From assembly GCF_002797415.1 (NCBI RefSeq), contig NZ_KZ454944.1:2746665-2810664 (forward strand): DNA of 64,000 nt. The letters are read 5' to 3'. Below are positions 25,387 to 34,104 of the stretch, piece after piece (within the stretch, counting starts at the first letter, position 1; every line of letters begins with the position of its first letter). This DNA comes from Bacillus alkalisoli. Lineage in GTDB: Bacteria; Bacillota; Bacilli; Bacillales; Bacillaceae_I. Both the position numbers and the translations under genes were made by a program. The notes below the pieces were generated by a model. The model saw only the letters and a program-made list of their open reading frames with translations, had not been told where the DNA came from and did not search any database.

Positions 25387-25746
25387 ATGAAAAAGATATC
25401 ATTTATTCTCATCCTTACTTTTAGTTCTTTTTCTTTAATTTTTCAAACTAGTAATATTAATATTGGAGTTAATACCAAAAAAGTATATAACCACTTATAC
25501 GACTTTGACTATGTTATTAGCATGGAAAGTCCGATTAATAGTTTAAATTTAATACAACAAGAGAAAAAAGAAGGTATTAAAGTAAAAAATGCTGTACATT
25601 CCTTTTATGTTTTGTTTTCTCCTGTTACATTTATTATTACTGAAAATGTTGAACATAACCTGCTATATCGAATGTGTTTAACTCCTATATACTATGAAGG
25701 TGGATACCTCTCCTTAACTTTTAATATAATTACTAGTAAAAATTAA
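25387..25746 (+). CDS. Exported protein of unknown function
   Basis: A 119-residue protein with an N-terminal signal-like helix (KKISFILILTFSSFSLIF) and no Cys at a lipobox. The mature part has no family I recognise. The ATG has GAGG seven bases upstream. It lies next to a lone tyrosine recombinase and ends 12 bp before another small membrane protein, with AAAGGAGAG between, so the two form an operon. Very low GC content fits acquired or fast-evolving DNA. Confidence 0.6.
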   Translation: MKKISFILILTFSSFSLIFQTSNINIGVNTKKVYNHLYDFDYVISMESPINSLNLIQQEKKEGIKVKNAVHSFYVLFSPVTFIITENVEHNLLYRMCLTPIYYEGGYLSLTFNIITSKN

Positions 25747-25758
25747 AGGAGAGTAATC

Positions 25759-25938
25759 ATGAAAAACAATTCAGAACTAAAGGACTCACTAAAATGCTAT
25801 TTAGTTATTTCACTGCTTTCTATCATATTCTTCACTACCATTATCTTTTCAGCAGAACTTACTAACCACAGTGTCCTATCTATGCTCCCGAAATTTTCAT
25901 GGGAAATGATAAATACATTCGATGAAATTTTTAAATAA
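25759..25938 (+). CDS. Small single-helix membrane protein
   Basis: A 59-residue protein: MKNNSELKDSLK, then one hydrophobic helix CYLVISLLSIIFFTTIIF, then a polar tail with LSMLPKFSWEMINTF. The ATG is preceded by AAAGGAGAG and lies 12 bp after the exported-protein gene. A strong terminator follows at 25969. No function can be assigned. Confidence 0.6.
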   Translation: MKNNSELKDSLKCYLVISLLSIIFFTTIIFSAELTNHSVLSMLPKFSWEMINTFDEIFK

Positions 25939-25968
25939 ACATCTATATTTGCTAAGGTTTTTCAATCA

Positions 25969-25997
25969 AAAAAGGTGCCTATTAAAGGCACCTTTTT
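25969..25997 (+). terminator. Rho-independent terminator of the small exported-protein operon
   Basis: AAAAAGGTGCCT / AGGCACCTTTTT with a 5-nt loop, then TTCTT. It works in both directions and also serves the minus-strand amidohydrolase gene. Confidence 0.85.
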
Positions 25998-26002
25998 CTT
26001 AT

Positions 26003-26037
26003 ATTACAAGGGACTTTCAGTTACCTGGCACTTGTTA
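26003..26037. repeat. Short dispersed repeat with TGCCTGGCAC-type core, copy 1
   Basis: ATTACAA, TTTCAG and CCTGGCACTTGT blocks match the copy at 48545-48580 in order and spacing; a third related copy lies at 40237-40259. Here the repeat runs into the stop codon of the amidohydrolase gene. Confidence 0.55.
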
Positions 26038-27402
26038 CACTTTCGTTATGTTAGTGTATTTTTTTAAAACTTTTACGTTGAACTCTGCTAGGAACTCTTC
26101 TTCTTTTTTGTTTACTTCTTCTTCTGATGGCACTGCATTTAATAGTTCTAGTTGTGTATAAACTTTACCACCTTTTATGATTAGGTTAATTTCTTTTGTG
26201 TTTTCAATATTCTCTAAAGGATTTGCATTAAGCACTACTAGATCTGCAATAGCTCCTTTTTGAATAATTCCTAATTCAGGTTTATTCAAGCTTGCCGCTG
26301 CCATACTTGTTGCTGCTCTAAGTGCTTCTAATTTCGTAAATCCAGCTTTAACAAAAAGTTCTAACTCTCGATGTAACGCCATTCCTGGATATGTCCACAC
26401 TCCTGCTGGGGTATCTGTGCCTGCAACTACTCTGCCTCCTAATTCAGCATAGGTTTTTGCAAACCGTTTATTTATAGTGCCTAATAACGCATTCTTTTTT
26501 AAAGCATCCACATATTGCGAGATCATAGACCATTGTTGGATTAAGCCTTCGTTTTTCTGTATTTTTTCTATTACTTCATTGTCAGGCTTCCATACATCTG
26601 GGACTCTACCTTGTTGGTCAAATAAAATCATCGTTGGGCACAGAATGACATCGTATTTTAAAAGCTCTAAACATATATTTCGAATTAATTCTTCATCTGG
26701 TTTTTCCCAATTAATCTCATCCCAGTCTGATTGTTCTGCTCTCATGTTCCAGCTTGGGTACATTGCTTGAACCACGCCAGATACATGCTCATTCCACTTT
26801 ACTCCAATCTTCGCAGCATCTACTGCATTTACATCTGTGGAGTAGAGCAAGTCACAGCTCACTTCTTTCCCATGTTTCTTCGCCTCTTCTACAGTAGCTT
26901 CCATCACTTCTCTACTTAACCAACCATACACTTTCACAAATTCTGCCCCAGCCTCAACTTGTCGTTTGACTTCTTTTATGGCTTCTTCTTTTGTATCAAT
27001 GTTAATACTCCACGGACTTGTTTCCCCCCATAAGCCTGGAGGGCCGTCCATAATTCGATCCGCGGAAACTATTTTTGGAGTTGGAGCATCCCGAGGTGCT
27101 TCTATTAAGCTCCTCAACTCTAATACGTTACCGCCAGTGTTTCGAACAGTTGTAATCCCTGCTGCTGTAAATATAGGAGCAAAAGCATCCTTAATATGTA
27201 CATGCATGTCAATCAAACCTGGAATAATCCATTTTCCACTAATATCAAATATTTTCATATCAGAAAAATTATCTATTGTTGTTCCAACCGGCAACAGTGC
27301 AGCTATTTTTCCATGCTTCATTAAGATATCCTGTTCTCTTACACTACCAGACTCAACATCAACAACGTATCCATTTTTCAGTAAGATTGTTTTTTCTTTC
27401 AA
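26035..27402 (-). CDS. Amidohydrolase-family metal-dependent hydrolase
   Basis: A 455-residue amidohydrolase. Metal-binding HVH (His67, His69) in GLIDMHVHIKD, a VKVYGW strand with a Lys that can be carboxylated, NEHVSG with a further His, and GTDTP with the catalytic Asp are all visible, between the beta-sandwich ends typical of imidazolonepropionase-like and prolidase-like members. The substrate is unknown. A 45-residue charged C-terminal helix (SEEEVNKKEEEFLAE) extends past the usual end. Start: TTG at 27402 with GAGGTGA upstream. Confidence 0.85.
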   Translation of the reverse strand: MKEKTILLKNGYVVDVESGSVREQDILMKHGKIAALLPVGTTIDNFSDMKIFDISGKWIIPGLIDMHVHIKDAFAPIFTAAGITTVRNTGGNVLELRSLIEAPRDAPTPKIVSADRIMDGPPGLWGETSPWSINIDTKEEAIKEVKRQVEAGAEFVKVYGWLSREVMEATVEEAKKHGKEVSCDLLYSTDVNAVDAAKIGVKWNEHVSGVVQAMYPSWNMRAEQSDWDEINWEKPDEELIRNICLELLKYDVILCPTMILFDQQGRVPDVWKPDNEVIEKIQKNEGLIQQWSMISQYVDALKKNALLGTINKRFAKTYAELGGRVVAGTDTPAGVWTYPGMALHRELELFVKAGFTKLEALRAATSMAAASLNKPELGIIQKGAIADLVVLNANPLENIENTKEINLIIKGGKVYTQLELLNAVPSEEEVNKKEEEFLAEFNVKVLKKYTNITKV

Positions 27403-27523
27403 AAAAAATCACCTCTAGTTAAGAACTGTTTAATGTTTCGGTTAAGCAAAAAAAGAGATAAGTTAAAAAGAATATGCTAAAGTTGGAAATAATATATCTA
27501 ATCTATGTTAGGAGGATTCCTTC

Positions 27524-28375
27524 ATGCATTTTCATACTCACCCTACTATGTATGTACGTGATATACAATTGAAAGTTTCAAACTTATCTAAATCTATAGA
27601 ATTTTATAAAAACATTGTAGGTTTTAACGTTATTAGACAAGATAAGAAAATAGCTCACCTATCGGCTAACGGTAAGACTTCGATTTTAACGATAGAACAA
27701 TTAGATGAAGTAGAACCAAAGCAATTAAGAACAACTGGACTATATCACTTTGCCATACTACTTCCGAGTCGAAAAGAATTAGCTAAGTTTATTCATCATT
27801 TAATGAATACTCGCTATCCTCTACAAGGTGCTTCCGATCATATTGTTAGTGAAGCTCTGTATTTAGTAGATCCTGATGGAAATGGGGTTGAAGTTTACTG
27901 TGATCGATCAGCATCTGAATGGAAATGGTCTCACGGGGAAGTGTTAATGGCAACGGACCGTTTAGATATAGAAGATATTCTCTCTGAACGGAATGGAGAA
28001 GAATGGTCTGGCCTTTCCAATGGCACTGTAATGGGGCATATTCACTTACACGTTTCGGATTTAAAGGAATCCGAAACGTTCTATTGTAACGGTTTAGGTT
28101 TTGAAGTAGTGTGTTGCTATGGAACACAAGCCCTTTTCGTTTCTTCAAATGGTTATCATCATCATATTGGGTTAAATACATGGAACGGCGTCGGTGCACC
28201 TCCTCCAAGCCATAATAGTGTTGGTTTGGAACATTTTACTATTAGTTTTCCAAGTGAAGAAAATAGGCAGGCTAGTATAGAGAGATTGCATAAGTTAGGG
28301 GCATCAGTTGAAACTGAAGATGATAACTACACAGTAATAGATCCATCAGGGAACAAACTTTTATTAACAATATAA
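27524..28375 (+). CDS. VOC-family dioxygenase (CatE-like)
   Basis: A 283-residue protein of two tandem vicinal-oxygen-chelate modules (about residues 8-130 and 167-283). Metal ligands can be seen as His in LYHFAILLPS, Glu in GNGVEVYCD, His in GHIHLHVSD and GLEHFTISF. The layout equals B. subtilis CatE/YfiE-type catechol 2,3-dioxygenases, for detoxification of catechol or hydroquinone compounds. The ATG has AGGAGG eight bases upstream. A terminator follows. Confidence 0.85.
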   Translation: MHFHTHPTMYVRDIQLKVSNLSKSIEFYKNIVGFNVIRQDKKIAHLSANGKTSILTIEQLDEVEPKQLRTTGLYHFAILLPSRKELAKFIHHLMNTRYPLQGASDHIVSEALYLVDPDGNGVEVYCDRSASEWKWSHGEVLMATDRLDIEDILSERNGEEWSGLSNGTVMGHIHLHVSDLKESETFYCNGLGFEVVCCYGTQALFVSSNGYHHHIGLNTWNGVGAPPPSHNSVGLEHFTISFPSEENRQASIERLHKLGASVETEDDNYTVIDPSGNKLLLTI

Positions 28376-28387
28376 GATAATTGCTTT

Positions 28388-28414
28388 GCACCTCACTTGA
28401 AAGAGGTGCTTTTT
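28388..28414 (+). terminator. Rho-independent terminator of the VOC gene
   Basis: GCACCTC / GAGGTGC with an 8-nt loop, followed by TTTTT. Confidence 0.85.
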
Positions 28415-28489
28415 AGCTCCTGCCACTTGCCAGCTACTCTTCTAATGAGATACTATTTATCCAGTATTAATATATAGGGATGTGTAACG

Positions 28490-29071
28490 ATGGAAAGTCA
28501 TTTATTAGCTAATTTATATCGCTTGAAATATATTGAGCGTTGGAGTTTAATGCGGAATACGATGAAAGAAAACGTTGCGGAACATTCATTTCATGTTTCG
28601 TTACTTACTCATTGCCTTTGTTCGATTGCGAATGAAGTATATAACAAGGAAATTAATACAGATCGTGCCGTTACTCTATCCTTGTTTCATGATGTGACAG
28701 AAGTTTTCACTGGAGATATACCAACACCCGTAAAGCATCATAACAAAGATATATTAAAGAACTTTAGAGATCTAGAGGATTTAGCGGCAGAACGATTAGT
28801 AAACCAAGCTCCATACGAACTAAAGCATATTTATAAAAGTATCATTTCTGAAAAAAATGAAAAAGATCTTTATCAATATGTAAAAGCTGCAGATCTTTTA
28901 GATGCATATTTAAAATGTGTGACAGAGCTTGCTGCTGGCAACCGGGAATTTGCGGTAGCTAAAAATCAAATAGAACAGAAAATACATTCATTATGTATGC
29001 CTGAGGTCGAATATTTCTTACAACATTTAGCACCAAGTTTCGAAAAGACTTTAGATGAAATTTCCGAGTAA
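28490..29071 (+). CDS. yfbR: YfbR-like 5'-deoxynucleotidase (HD domain)
   Basis: A 193-residue HD-domain phosphohydrolase. RLKYIERWSLMRNT and ENVAEHSFHVS (Glu31-His32) and FHD (His67-Asp68) match YfbR, a metal-dependent 5'-nucleotidase that removes phosphate from deoxyribonucleoside monophosphates. Another conserved Asp lies in VKAADLLDAYLKC. The length equals E. coli YfbR (199). It is a single gene between terminators; the ATG is preceded by GGGATG, a weak ribosome site. Confidence 0.88.
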   Translation: MESHLLANLYRLKYIERWSLMRNTMKENVAEHSFHVSLLTHCLCSIANEVYNKEINTDRAVTLSLFHDVTEVFTGDIPTPVKHHNKDILKNFRDLEDLAAERLVNQAPYELKHIYKSIISEKNEKDLYQYVKAADLLDAYLKCVTELAAGNREFAVAKNQIEQKIHSLCMPEVEYFLQHLAPSFEKTLDEISE

Positions 29072-29261
29072 AAAAACGAGGGATACCAAATAGATAATGT
29101 TATCCCTTCTTCTTCAAACCCATTACCACTTCCTTTACTGTTTTTTCTTATTAGTAGTATGAAACCACCTTATTTATTTCATTAATTCTAAACTTCACTT
29201 ATATTACACCTTAACTTTCATATATTGTAAAAAGAAATTTTTTACAAAGGAAGTGAGGTCC

Positions 29262-30185
29262 ATGGCCACAAAACCACCTATGCTACAAAGCGGAGACTCT
29301 ATTGGTCTAGTTTCACCAGGAAGTCCTCTTGATGCAAACATAATTAATGCTCGAATAGAAACACTTCGAAACATGGGTTTTAATATTATCTTCGGAAAGT
29401 ATCTTTACTCTTTTGACGGCATCACAGCAACTACTCCAGAAAGAAGAGCGGAGGATTTAATGTTTATGTTTTCTAGCCCTGGTGTAAAAATGATTTTACC
29501 AAGTCGAGGAGGAACAGGTGTCCAAAGTTTACTTCCTTTTTTAGACTACAATATTATTAAACAAAACCCAAAGATCATTACAGGTTATAGTGACATCACT
29601 GTACTACTAAATGCTCTATATCAATTAAGTGACTTAACGACCTTTCATAGTTTAATGCTTCCGGATTTCAGGCCTGATACACCAACTTACAATTTCAATC
29701 AGTTTTTTGAATCAGTCTCCACACTTACACAACCAAGAGTTATTTTAAATCCACCTAACATGTTGCAAGTTAGTTTAGTACGTGGAAATGTTACTGGATC
29801 TATTGTGGGAGGGAACATAACATCCATCATTAATACACTTGCTACTCCTTATGAAATTGATACAAAAGGAAAGATTTTATTTTTAGAAGATATAAAGACA
29901 CCGACTAACATGATCTATCGTTATTTCACTCAGTTATCTATGTCAGGGAAATTCAATGATTGTATAGGAATAATAATTGGAGAATGTACGAATTGTCCTG
30001 TATCTTACGGAACTACGCTTGAAATGTTAATAAATGAATGGATAGTGCCACTCGGTAAACCTCTTATGGTTAACGTGGCAACGGGGCATGGGTATTATAA
30101 GTCTAGTATTCCGATAGGAGCGGAGGTTAATTTAAACACGAATGAAAATAGATTAACAGTATTGGAAGCAACCGTGCAAACATAA
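29262..30185 (+). CDS. LD-carboxypeptidase (LdcA/MccF family)
   Basis: A protein of about 307 residues of the S66 peptidase family: SIGLVSPGSP at the N-terminus, the nucleophile Ser in ITGYSDITVLLNA, Glu in LFLEDIK and the catalytic His in TGHGYYKSSIPIGA. The family trims tetrapeptides of peptidoglycan or inactivates microcin C. No signal peptide is visible, so it is probably cytoplasmic and acts in cell-wall recycling. Start: ATG at 29262 is preferred over GTG at 29253, which sits in the AAAGGAAGTGAGG ribosome-site region. Confidence 0.88.
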   Translation: MATKPPMLQSGDSIGLVSPGSPLDANIINARIETLRNMGFNIIFGKYLYSFDGITATTPERRAEDLMFMFSSPGVKMILPSRGGTGVQSLLPFLDYNIIKQNPKIITGYSDITVLLNALYQLSDLTTFHSLMLPDFRPDTPTYNFNQFFESVSTLTQPRVILNPPNMLQVSLVRGNVTGSIVGGNITSIINTLATPYEIDTKGKILFLEDIKTPTNMIYRYFTQLSMSGKFNDCIGIIIGECTNCPVSYGTTLEMLINEWIVPLGKPLMVNVATGHGYYKSSIPIGAEVNLNTNENRLTVLEATVQT

Positions 30186-30187
30186 AA

Positions 30188-30212
30188 AAAGGACTCTATA
30201 AAAGAGTCCTTT
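30188..30212. terminator. Bidirectional terminator between LD-carboxypeptidase and csp
   Basis: AAAGGACTC / GAGTCCTTT with a 7-nt loop; A and T runs on both sides fit use in both directions. Confidence 0.85.
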
Positions 30213-30218
30213 CCAACA

Positions 30219-30419
30219 TTACATTTTTGTAACGTTTGTAGCTTGAAGTCCACGTTGACCTTGCTCAGTGTCAAATGAAACTTTTTGGCCTTCATCTAAA
30301 GATTTAAATCCTTCGCCTTGGATAGCTGAGAAATGTACGAATACATCATCTCCACCTTCTACTTCGATGAAACCGAATCCTTTTTCTGCGTTAAACCATT
30401 TTACTGTACCTTGTTGCAT
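30219..30419 (-). CDS. Cold shock protein (CspB/CspD family)
   Basis: A 66-residue cold-shock-domain protein with RNP1 KGFGFIEV and RNP2 DVFVHFSAI and the aromatic surface that binds single-stranded RNA and DNA. It acts as an RNA chaperone. The mRNA has a leader of about 120 nt, counted from the promoter at 30548-30576, as is usual for csp genes under cold control. The ATG has GGGAGG upstream. It is monocistronic. Confidence 0.96.
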   Translation of the reverse strand: MQQGTVKWFNAEKGFGFIEVEGGDDVFVHFSAIQGEGFKSLDEGQKVSFDTEQGQRGLQATNVTKM

Positions 30420-30547
30420 ATTTGTTGCCTCCCAATATGTGGATAACCCACTGTTTATTACTATTATTGCTCATTTAGATATCAAAGGCGAAAAGTTTAA
30501 AACTTAATCTCTGATGTTGACCTAGCGAACAAAAATAATTCTTCTTA

Positions 30548-30576
30548 AATATAACATAAGATATCTAGAAAAGCAA
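30548..30576 (-). promoter_or_regulatory. Sigma-A promoter of the csp gene
   Basis: Minus-strand -35 TTGCTT (30571-30576), 17-bp spacer, -10 TATATT (30548-30553). It would give a leader of about 120 nt before the csp ATG. Confidence 0.6.
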
Positions 30577-30599
30577 ATTTTTTTAAAAAAATCATACAT

Positions 30600-30808
30600 T
30601 ATCTTTAATTTTTTGTATTAAAACTATCTTAAGTTGGGCATCTTTCCATACTGTGGTGTATTTATTAAAAAAATTTCTCATCTAGTTAAGTCATAAAGAC
30701 TTTTATTCTCTGAATCTAGATAAAGAAAGATCGATTTTTATTTGTTCATTCATAATTCAACCTTCTTTTATCTTACTTTCCTTCGATTATTGGTAAGTAC
30801 CTTTTCAA
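30600..30808. other. AT-rich spacer between csp and DUF4260 genes
   Basis: No gene of normal size. A 16-codon frame with a fair ribosome site (ATG at 30753, minus strand, MNEQIKIDLSLSRFRE) is present but cannot be told from chance. Confidence 0.4.
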
Positions 30809-31156
30809 TTATACTCGACTTAGATGAGTATCTTTAAAATGCGTTGGATATTTCAAACCATATCCTAACATTCTATCCATTCCAATATGTGCAAACCATA
30901 TTAAACTTAAAGCTATCAATATTTCACTTTTGAAAATCACTCCAATTATTAATAACATAATAGGAACTAAATAAGTATGAAACAAATTATACGATAGTGC
31001 ACCTATCTTATTATTGACTATATATCCTACCATTGAAATGTCTGGGGTAAATAATAAAATGAAAAATAATAGCCAACTATATGAACCATGGGCATAAAAA
31101 TAAATACTAGCTAAAAGTACAAAAGATCCCTCTAAATGTAATAGCAATTTAGTCAT
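30809..31156 (-). CDS. DUF4260 membrane protein
   Basis: A 115-residue membrane protein with about four helices. The pattern LHLEGSFVLLASIYFY, FTPDISMVGYIVN, LFHTYLVPI and WFAHIGMDRMLGYGLKYPTHFKDTHL matches DUF4260, whose conserved His and Asp residues suggest an enzyme or metal site but whose role is unknown. The ATG at 31156 has a GGATGG-like weak ribosome site. It lies 61 bp behind a Mpo1-like gene. Confidence 0.82.
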   Translation of the reverse strand: MTKLLLHLEGSFVLLASIYFYAHGSYSWLLFFILLFTPDISMVGYIVNNKIGALSYNLFHTYLVPIMLLIIGVIFKSEILIALSLIWFAHIGMDRMLGYGLKYPTHFKDTHLSRV

Positions 31157-31217
31157 TCTATACTCACCATCCTTTATATTAACTTTCCTGCAGCTGATTG
31201 CTAAACTATATATTATT

Positions 31218-31532
31218 TTAATCTAATGGAGGAAGGACTCTTTTAGAAAATAATAGTTGAAACGTCAAAAGAAAAAACCATAAAAAGCCCGCATAGAAAC
31301 CTAACAGTGGATATTTAAAAGAAGCTGGTTTGTTTTTCTCATAGTAAAAGTGACCAATCCACGAAAAAGTATAATGCAATAGTGCTAATATAATTGTTAC
31401 ATATATATTAATAAATAAAAATATCCATCCTAAAAAGGCAAACAAAAAAGCAAAATAATGAAGCACTTGATTTGCTTTATGTTTATGAGCTTTTTGATAA
31501 TTTACTAGATCTCTTTGGATTCTACTCCACAT
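31218..31532 (-). CDS. Mpo1-like (DUF962) membrane protein
   Basis: A protein of about 104 residues with HKHKANQVLHYFAF, SWIGHFYYEKNKPASFKYPL and four helices. This is the DUF962/Mpo1 pattern; yeast Mpo1 is an Fe-dependent dioxygenase that shortens 2-hydroxy fatty acids, and the His residues here would be the iron ligands. Whether the bacterial protein does the same is inference. Start: the ATG at 31532 has AAGAGAG upstream; an in-frame GTG at 31550 has no site. Confidence 0.78.
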   Translation of the reverse strand: MWSRIQRDLVNYQKAHKHKANQVLHYFAFLFAFLGWIFLFINIYVTIILALLHYTFSWIGHFYYEKNKPASFKYPLLGFYAGFLWFFLLTFQLLFSKRVLPPLD

Positions 31533-31572
31533 GGTTTTCTCTCTTTTCACAAGTTTTTCTAAAAGTTCTTCT

Positions 31573-32421
31573 TTAGGCGTTTACATTTCCTAGAACACCG
31601 TTCGTTGCTGTGATAGCGATAATAACGCAACCCCACATATGTTTATACGCTGTTACCATATCATCACAAGTAAAGGTAATTCGCTTTGGACTGATTAATT
31701 CTACTGTAGGTAACGTTGTTGTCATAAGAGCTTGGTTAGACCCTTTAAATTCAATTTCAAATGTTACTGGCCCTTCTGTTTTTAAAGGTTTATAGTTTGC
31801 TATGTTTTTTGTAGCTAGTTCTGCTTTTTCTCGAATGATCTGCTGTGCTTTCTCAGGATGAATGAGCTCAGAAGCAAAGCGATCAATTCCTCTTTTCACA
31901 ATCGCCGCTTCCACGTTTGGCAATGTTTCTTTTACTTCTGCTACATAAGCATCATCGCCAGAAATAAATATAGTTGGTACATCGAATGAACCAGCTACCA
32001 TTGCATTCATTTCCGTTTCCCCGACTACCTTTCCATTTATCTTCATTTCATTCACACAAATACCAGCTAGTGTATGACTAATAATGGCTCTTTCTGAACC
32101 ACCCTCACGCCCATGATGTCCGACGAACATAATCGCATCAAACGTTTCGTCTAATCCTTCTAATTGACACATAACACGATTGCTTCCTTGTACGAGAGTT
32201 GCTCTTGAATCTAACTCTTCTATAAAAATATTAGACATGTTACCATGTCCATCAGCAACTACAACCTCTGTTGCTCCACCTTTAAAAGCTCCTTCAATCG
32301 CAGCATTTACATCTTGTGTCATTAACTTTCGAAAACGTTGATACTCAGATGGTGTTTTTAATTGTTGATTTGTTGCAACACCTGAAACACCTTCAATGTC
32401 AGCTGAAATAAATATTTTCAT
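31573..32421 (-). CDS. dppA: D-aminopeptidase DppA family (M55)
   Basis: A 282-residue zinc D-aminopeptidase. SADIEGVSGV (Asp8, Glu10), DGHGNMSN and FVGHHGREGG carry the metal ligands seen in B. subtilis DppA, and ERAIISHTLAG follows. It splits D-Ala-containing dipeptides, so it salvages cell-wall peptides. A longer in-frame start at 32505 gives an unlikely basic tail; ATG at 32421 has AGAGGG upstream and matches family N-termini. No dpp transporter genes are adjacent, unlike B. subtilis. Confidence 0.9.
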   Translation of the reverse strand: MKIFISADIEGVSGVATNQQLKTPSEYQRFRKLMTQDVNAAIEGAFKGGATEVVVADGHGNMSNIFIEELDSRATLVQGSNRVMCQLEGLDETFDAIMFVGHHGREGGSERAIISHTLAGICVNEMKINGKVVGETEMNAMVAGSFDVPTIFISGDDAYVAEVKETLPNVEAAIVKRGIDRFASELIHPEKAQQIIREKAELATKNIANYKPLKTEGPVTFEIEFKGSNQALMTTTLPTVELISPKRITFTCDDMVTAYKHMWGCVIIAITATNGVLGNVNA

Positions 32422-32531
32422 ATTATGTATGGACCCTCTTTCTGTATGACTATTTAAAATTTTCTTTATTTTAATAATATAATTATTTTTCTTATGAGGC
32501 AACACACAAGGTATAGGCTTTTCAAAAAAAT

Positions 32532-32564
32532 AAATCCGCGAGTTACATATGCACTCGCGGATTT
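32532..32564 (-). terminator. Rho-independent terminator of the small-protein operon
   Basis: Perfect twelve-base inverted repeat AAATCCGCGAGT / ACTCGCGGATTT. On the minus strand it is followed by ATTTTTTTG. It abuts the stop codon of the small gene at 32565. Confidence 0.88.
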
Positions 32565-32717
32565 TTAATGGGTTTGGATTTTACTTTCAATAAGCTGATT
32601 ACGGTCATCGTTAGGTTCATCATTTTGCATTACATTATTAATGAGTAAATTCAGTCCAATGAATAGTACTATCGTCCAAAACCACCACTTTTGATAAAAA
32701 TGTTTCTTCCTTGACAT
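32565..32717 (-). CDS. Small single-helix membrane protein
   Basis: A 50-residue protein: basic start MSRKKHFYQKWW, one membrane helix FWTIVLFIGLNLLI, then an acidic tail QNDEPNDDRNQLIESK. The ATG lies 7 bp after the stop of the gene at 32725, and the stop codon touches a strong terminator, so it is the last gene of a two-gene unit. The ribosome site is weak (GGGG twelve bases upstream). Function unknown. Confidence 0.6.
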   Translation of the reverse strand: MSRKKHFYQKWWFWTIVLFIGLNLLINNVMQNDEPNDDRNQLIESKIQTH

Positions 32718-32724
32718 TTACATA

Positions 32725-32973
32725 TTACCCCAAGAGTTGCTCTTCTTCATTATCATTAAGCAGTGCTCTTTTAGGGTTTAATGGAGTTAATTCATTTTTT
32801 CTTAGTAGGTATTGTAAATGTTTTACTGGCATAGAGCCATGACCTTTACCTTTTCCTAGTGTAAACTGCACTGTTTCACCACTATGGCGTAACACCGTTA
32901 ATTTTTTGGATGAATTAAAAAAACCATTACTTCCATTATTAATTTCAAAGACTGTTCCACTTTCGATTTGCAT
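32725..32973 (-). CDS. Conserved-looking small protein of unknown function
   Basis: An 82-residue soluble protein: MQIESGTVFEINNGSNGFF, LTVLRHSGETVQFTLGKGKG, PVKHLQYLLRKNELTPL and an acidic tail. The predicted strands and the Gly-Lys turn suggest a small beta-barrel, but no family is recognised. GGGAG precedes the start by 11 bases. It is followed at 7 bp by a small membrane protein. Confidence 0.65.
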   Translation of the reverse strand: MQIESGTVFEINNGSNGFFNSSKKLTVLRHSGETVQFTLGKGKGHGSMPVKHLQYLLRKNELTPLNPKRALLNDNEEEQLLG

Positions 32974-33050
32974 GCATCATTCTCCCTTACAAGGTTGTTA
33001 GTTCTATTCTTTCTGTTGGAAGAGATTTGCATACATATTTTTTACAAAAA

Positions 33051-33335
33051 TTAGTAACTACAACCACTAACCAGTATTGCAAACAACAAGCCAATTCCTC
33101 CTAGGATAAGACTTGCCTTGGCAAAATTCTTTAAATTTTCATTATGATTGCCAAATGCTAAAACAAACAACGCAATTATATTGATAATCGGAATTGCTAA
33201 AACAATAATAACAACAATCCAAACTCCAATAGAGACAACTTCATTATCTACATATCTGCTACGGTCATAATCCCTATCATAATTATTGTAGTTTGAATCA
33301 TTTTTAACAGGAACGTTATAGTGCTGATGGTCCAT
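33051..33335 (-). CDS. Two-helix membrane protein with a Tyr/Asp/Asn-rich N-terminus
   Basis: A 94-residue protein. The first 40 residues are rich in Asn, Tyr and Asp (NYNNYDRDYDRSRY), and two membrane helices follow (about 42-65 and 76-92) with LVSGCSY at the end. Function unknown. The ATG at 33335 has GGGGG seven bases upstream; a start at 33365 would add a short tail with no ribosome site. Confidence 0.62.
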   Translation of the reverse strand: MDHQHYNVPVKNDSNYNNYDRDYDRSRYVDNEVVSIGVWIVVIIVLAIPIINIIALFVLAFGNHNENLKNFAKASLILGGIGLLFAILVSGCSY

Positions 33336-33543
33336 GAATATCCCCCTTAACATCATCTTTACCATTATTATACAAAATAAGAGTAATTCCTTTTAAAACC
33401 GAAGTCACACTTGGATATTTCCCGAGAAATATCAATGTTTTTGTCGAATAAACAAACCAACTCCTTATTTCCAAAAAAATATTGACTAATACAATTTATA
33501 TGTAATGGTAAAATTTAACAGTATTAAAACTGGAGGGATATCA

Positions 33544-34065
33544 TTGAAAAGAATTTCGGATCGAAAGATTAAAACATTGTCTACTATTTGCCTCGTTTTA
33601 CTTTTCCTTCTGTTCACGTCTGTATATTTTTATAAGGTAGAAAGAGACAAAGTGCAAAAAGTAAGCCTACTTCTATATTTGGAACAAGTGGAATATAAAA
33701 TGGTTTTAATTCCATTATTTACTGGCCTTGTTAGTGAAGAGTTTAATTGGGATGATGAGGAGTTTTTAGTGGAACTAAATAGATTGTTTAATGAACTACA
33801 ATACGGACTATTTATATCAAGTACATATACAGGAATTTTATCAGAAGACATTTTAGAAAAAGGGTATAGACTCATTCCAATTTTGTCCCCTCTCACTACA
33901 ATCGGAAATAATCCAAAAGAAAAAATAGATCCGATACAGAAAGAAAGGGTAGTTAATTTTTCAAAGAAAGTTTCTTACTGCTTTGAAAATACCAGCAATT
34001 CTTGGACAGAGATTGAAAATAAATTAGATTGTTTACTTGACGATGAATTTATCACTTTATATTAA
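33544..34065 (+). CDS. Membrane-anchored protein of unknown function
   Basis: A protein of about 173 residues with a basic N-terminus, one membrane helix (STICLVLLFLLFTSVYFY) and an outer domain of about 135 residues with FNWDDEEFLVELNRLFNELQ and two Cys near the C-terminus (SYCFENT, LDCLLDD). Not recognised. Start: TTG at 33544 with GGAGGG eight bases upstream, preferred over the ATG at 33505. Confidence 0.65.
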   Translation: MKRISDRKIKTLSTICLVLLFLLFTSVYFYKVERDKVQKVSLLLYLEQVEYKMVLIPLFTGLVSEEFNWDDEEFLVELNRLFNELQYGLFISSTYTGILSEDILEKGYRLIPILSPLTTIGNNPKEKIDPIQKERVVNFSKKVSYCFENTSNSWTEIENKLDCLLDDEFITLY

Positions 34066-34070
34066 TAAAA

Positions 34071-34097
34071 GGAGTCACAGTTTATACCTGTGGCTCC
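34071..34097. terminator. Bidirectional terminator between convergent genes
   Basis: GGAGTCACAG / CTGTGGCTCC with one mismatch and a 7-nt loop; a T-rich run follows on the minus strand (TTTTATT). Confidence 0.75.
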
Positions 34098-34104
34098 TCT
34101 TGGA

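Noticed and set aside
30703-30753. Sixteen-codon frame with a fair ribosome site upstream of csp
   Set aside because: Too short to separate from chance, with no neighbour or repeat support.
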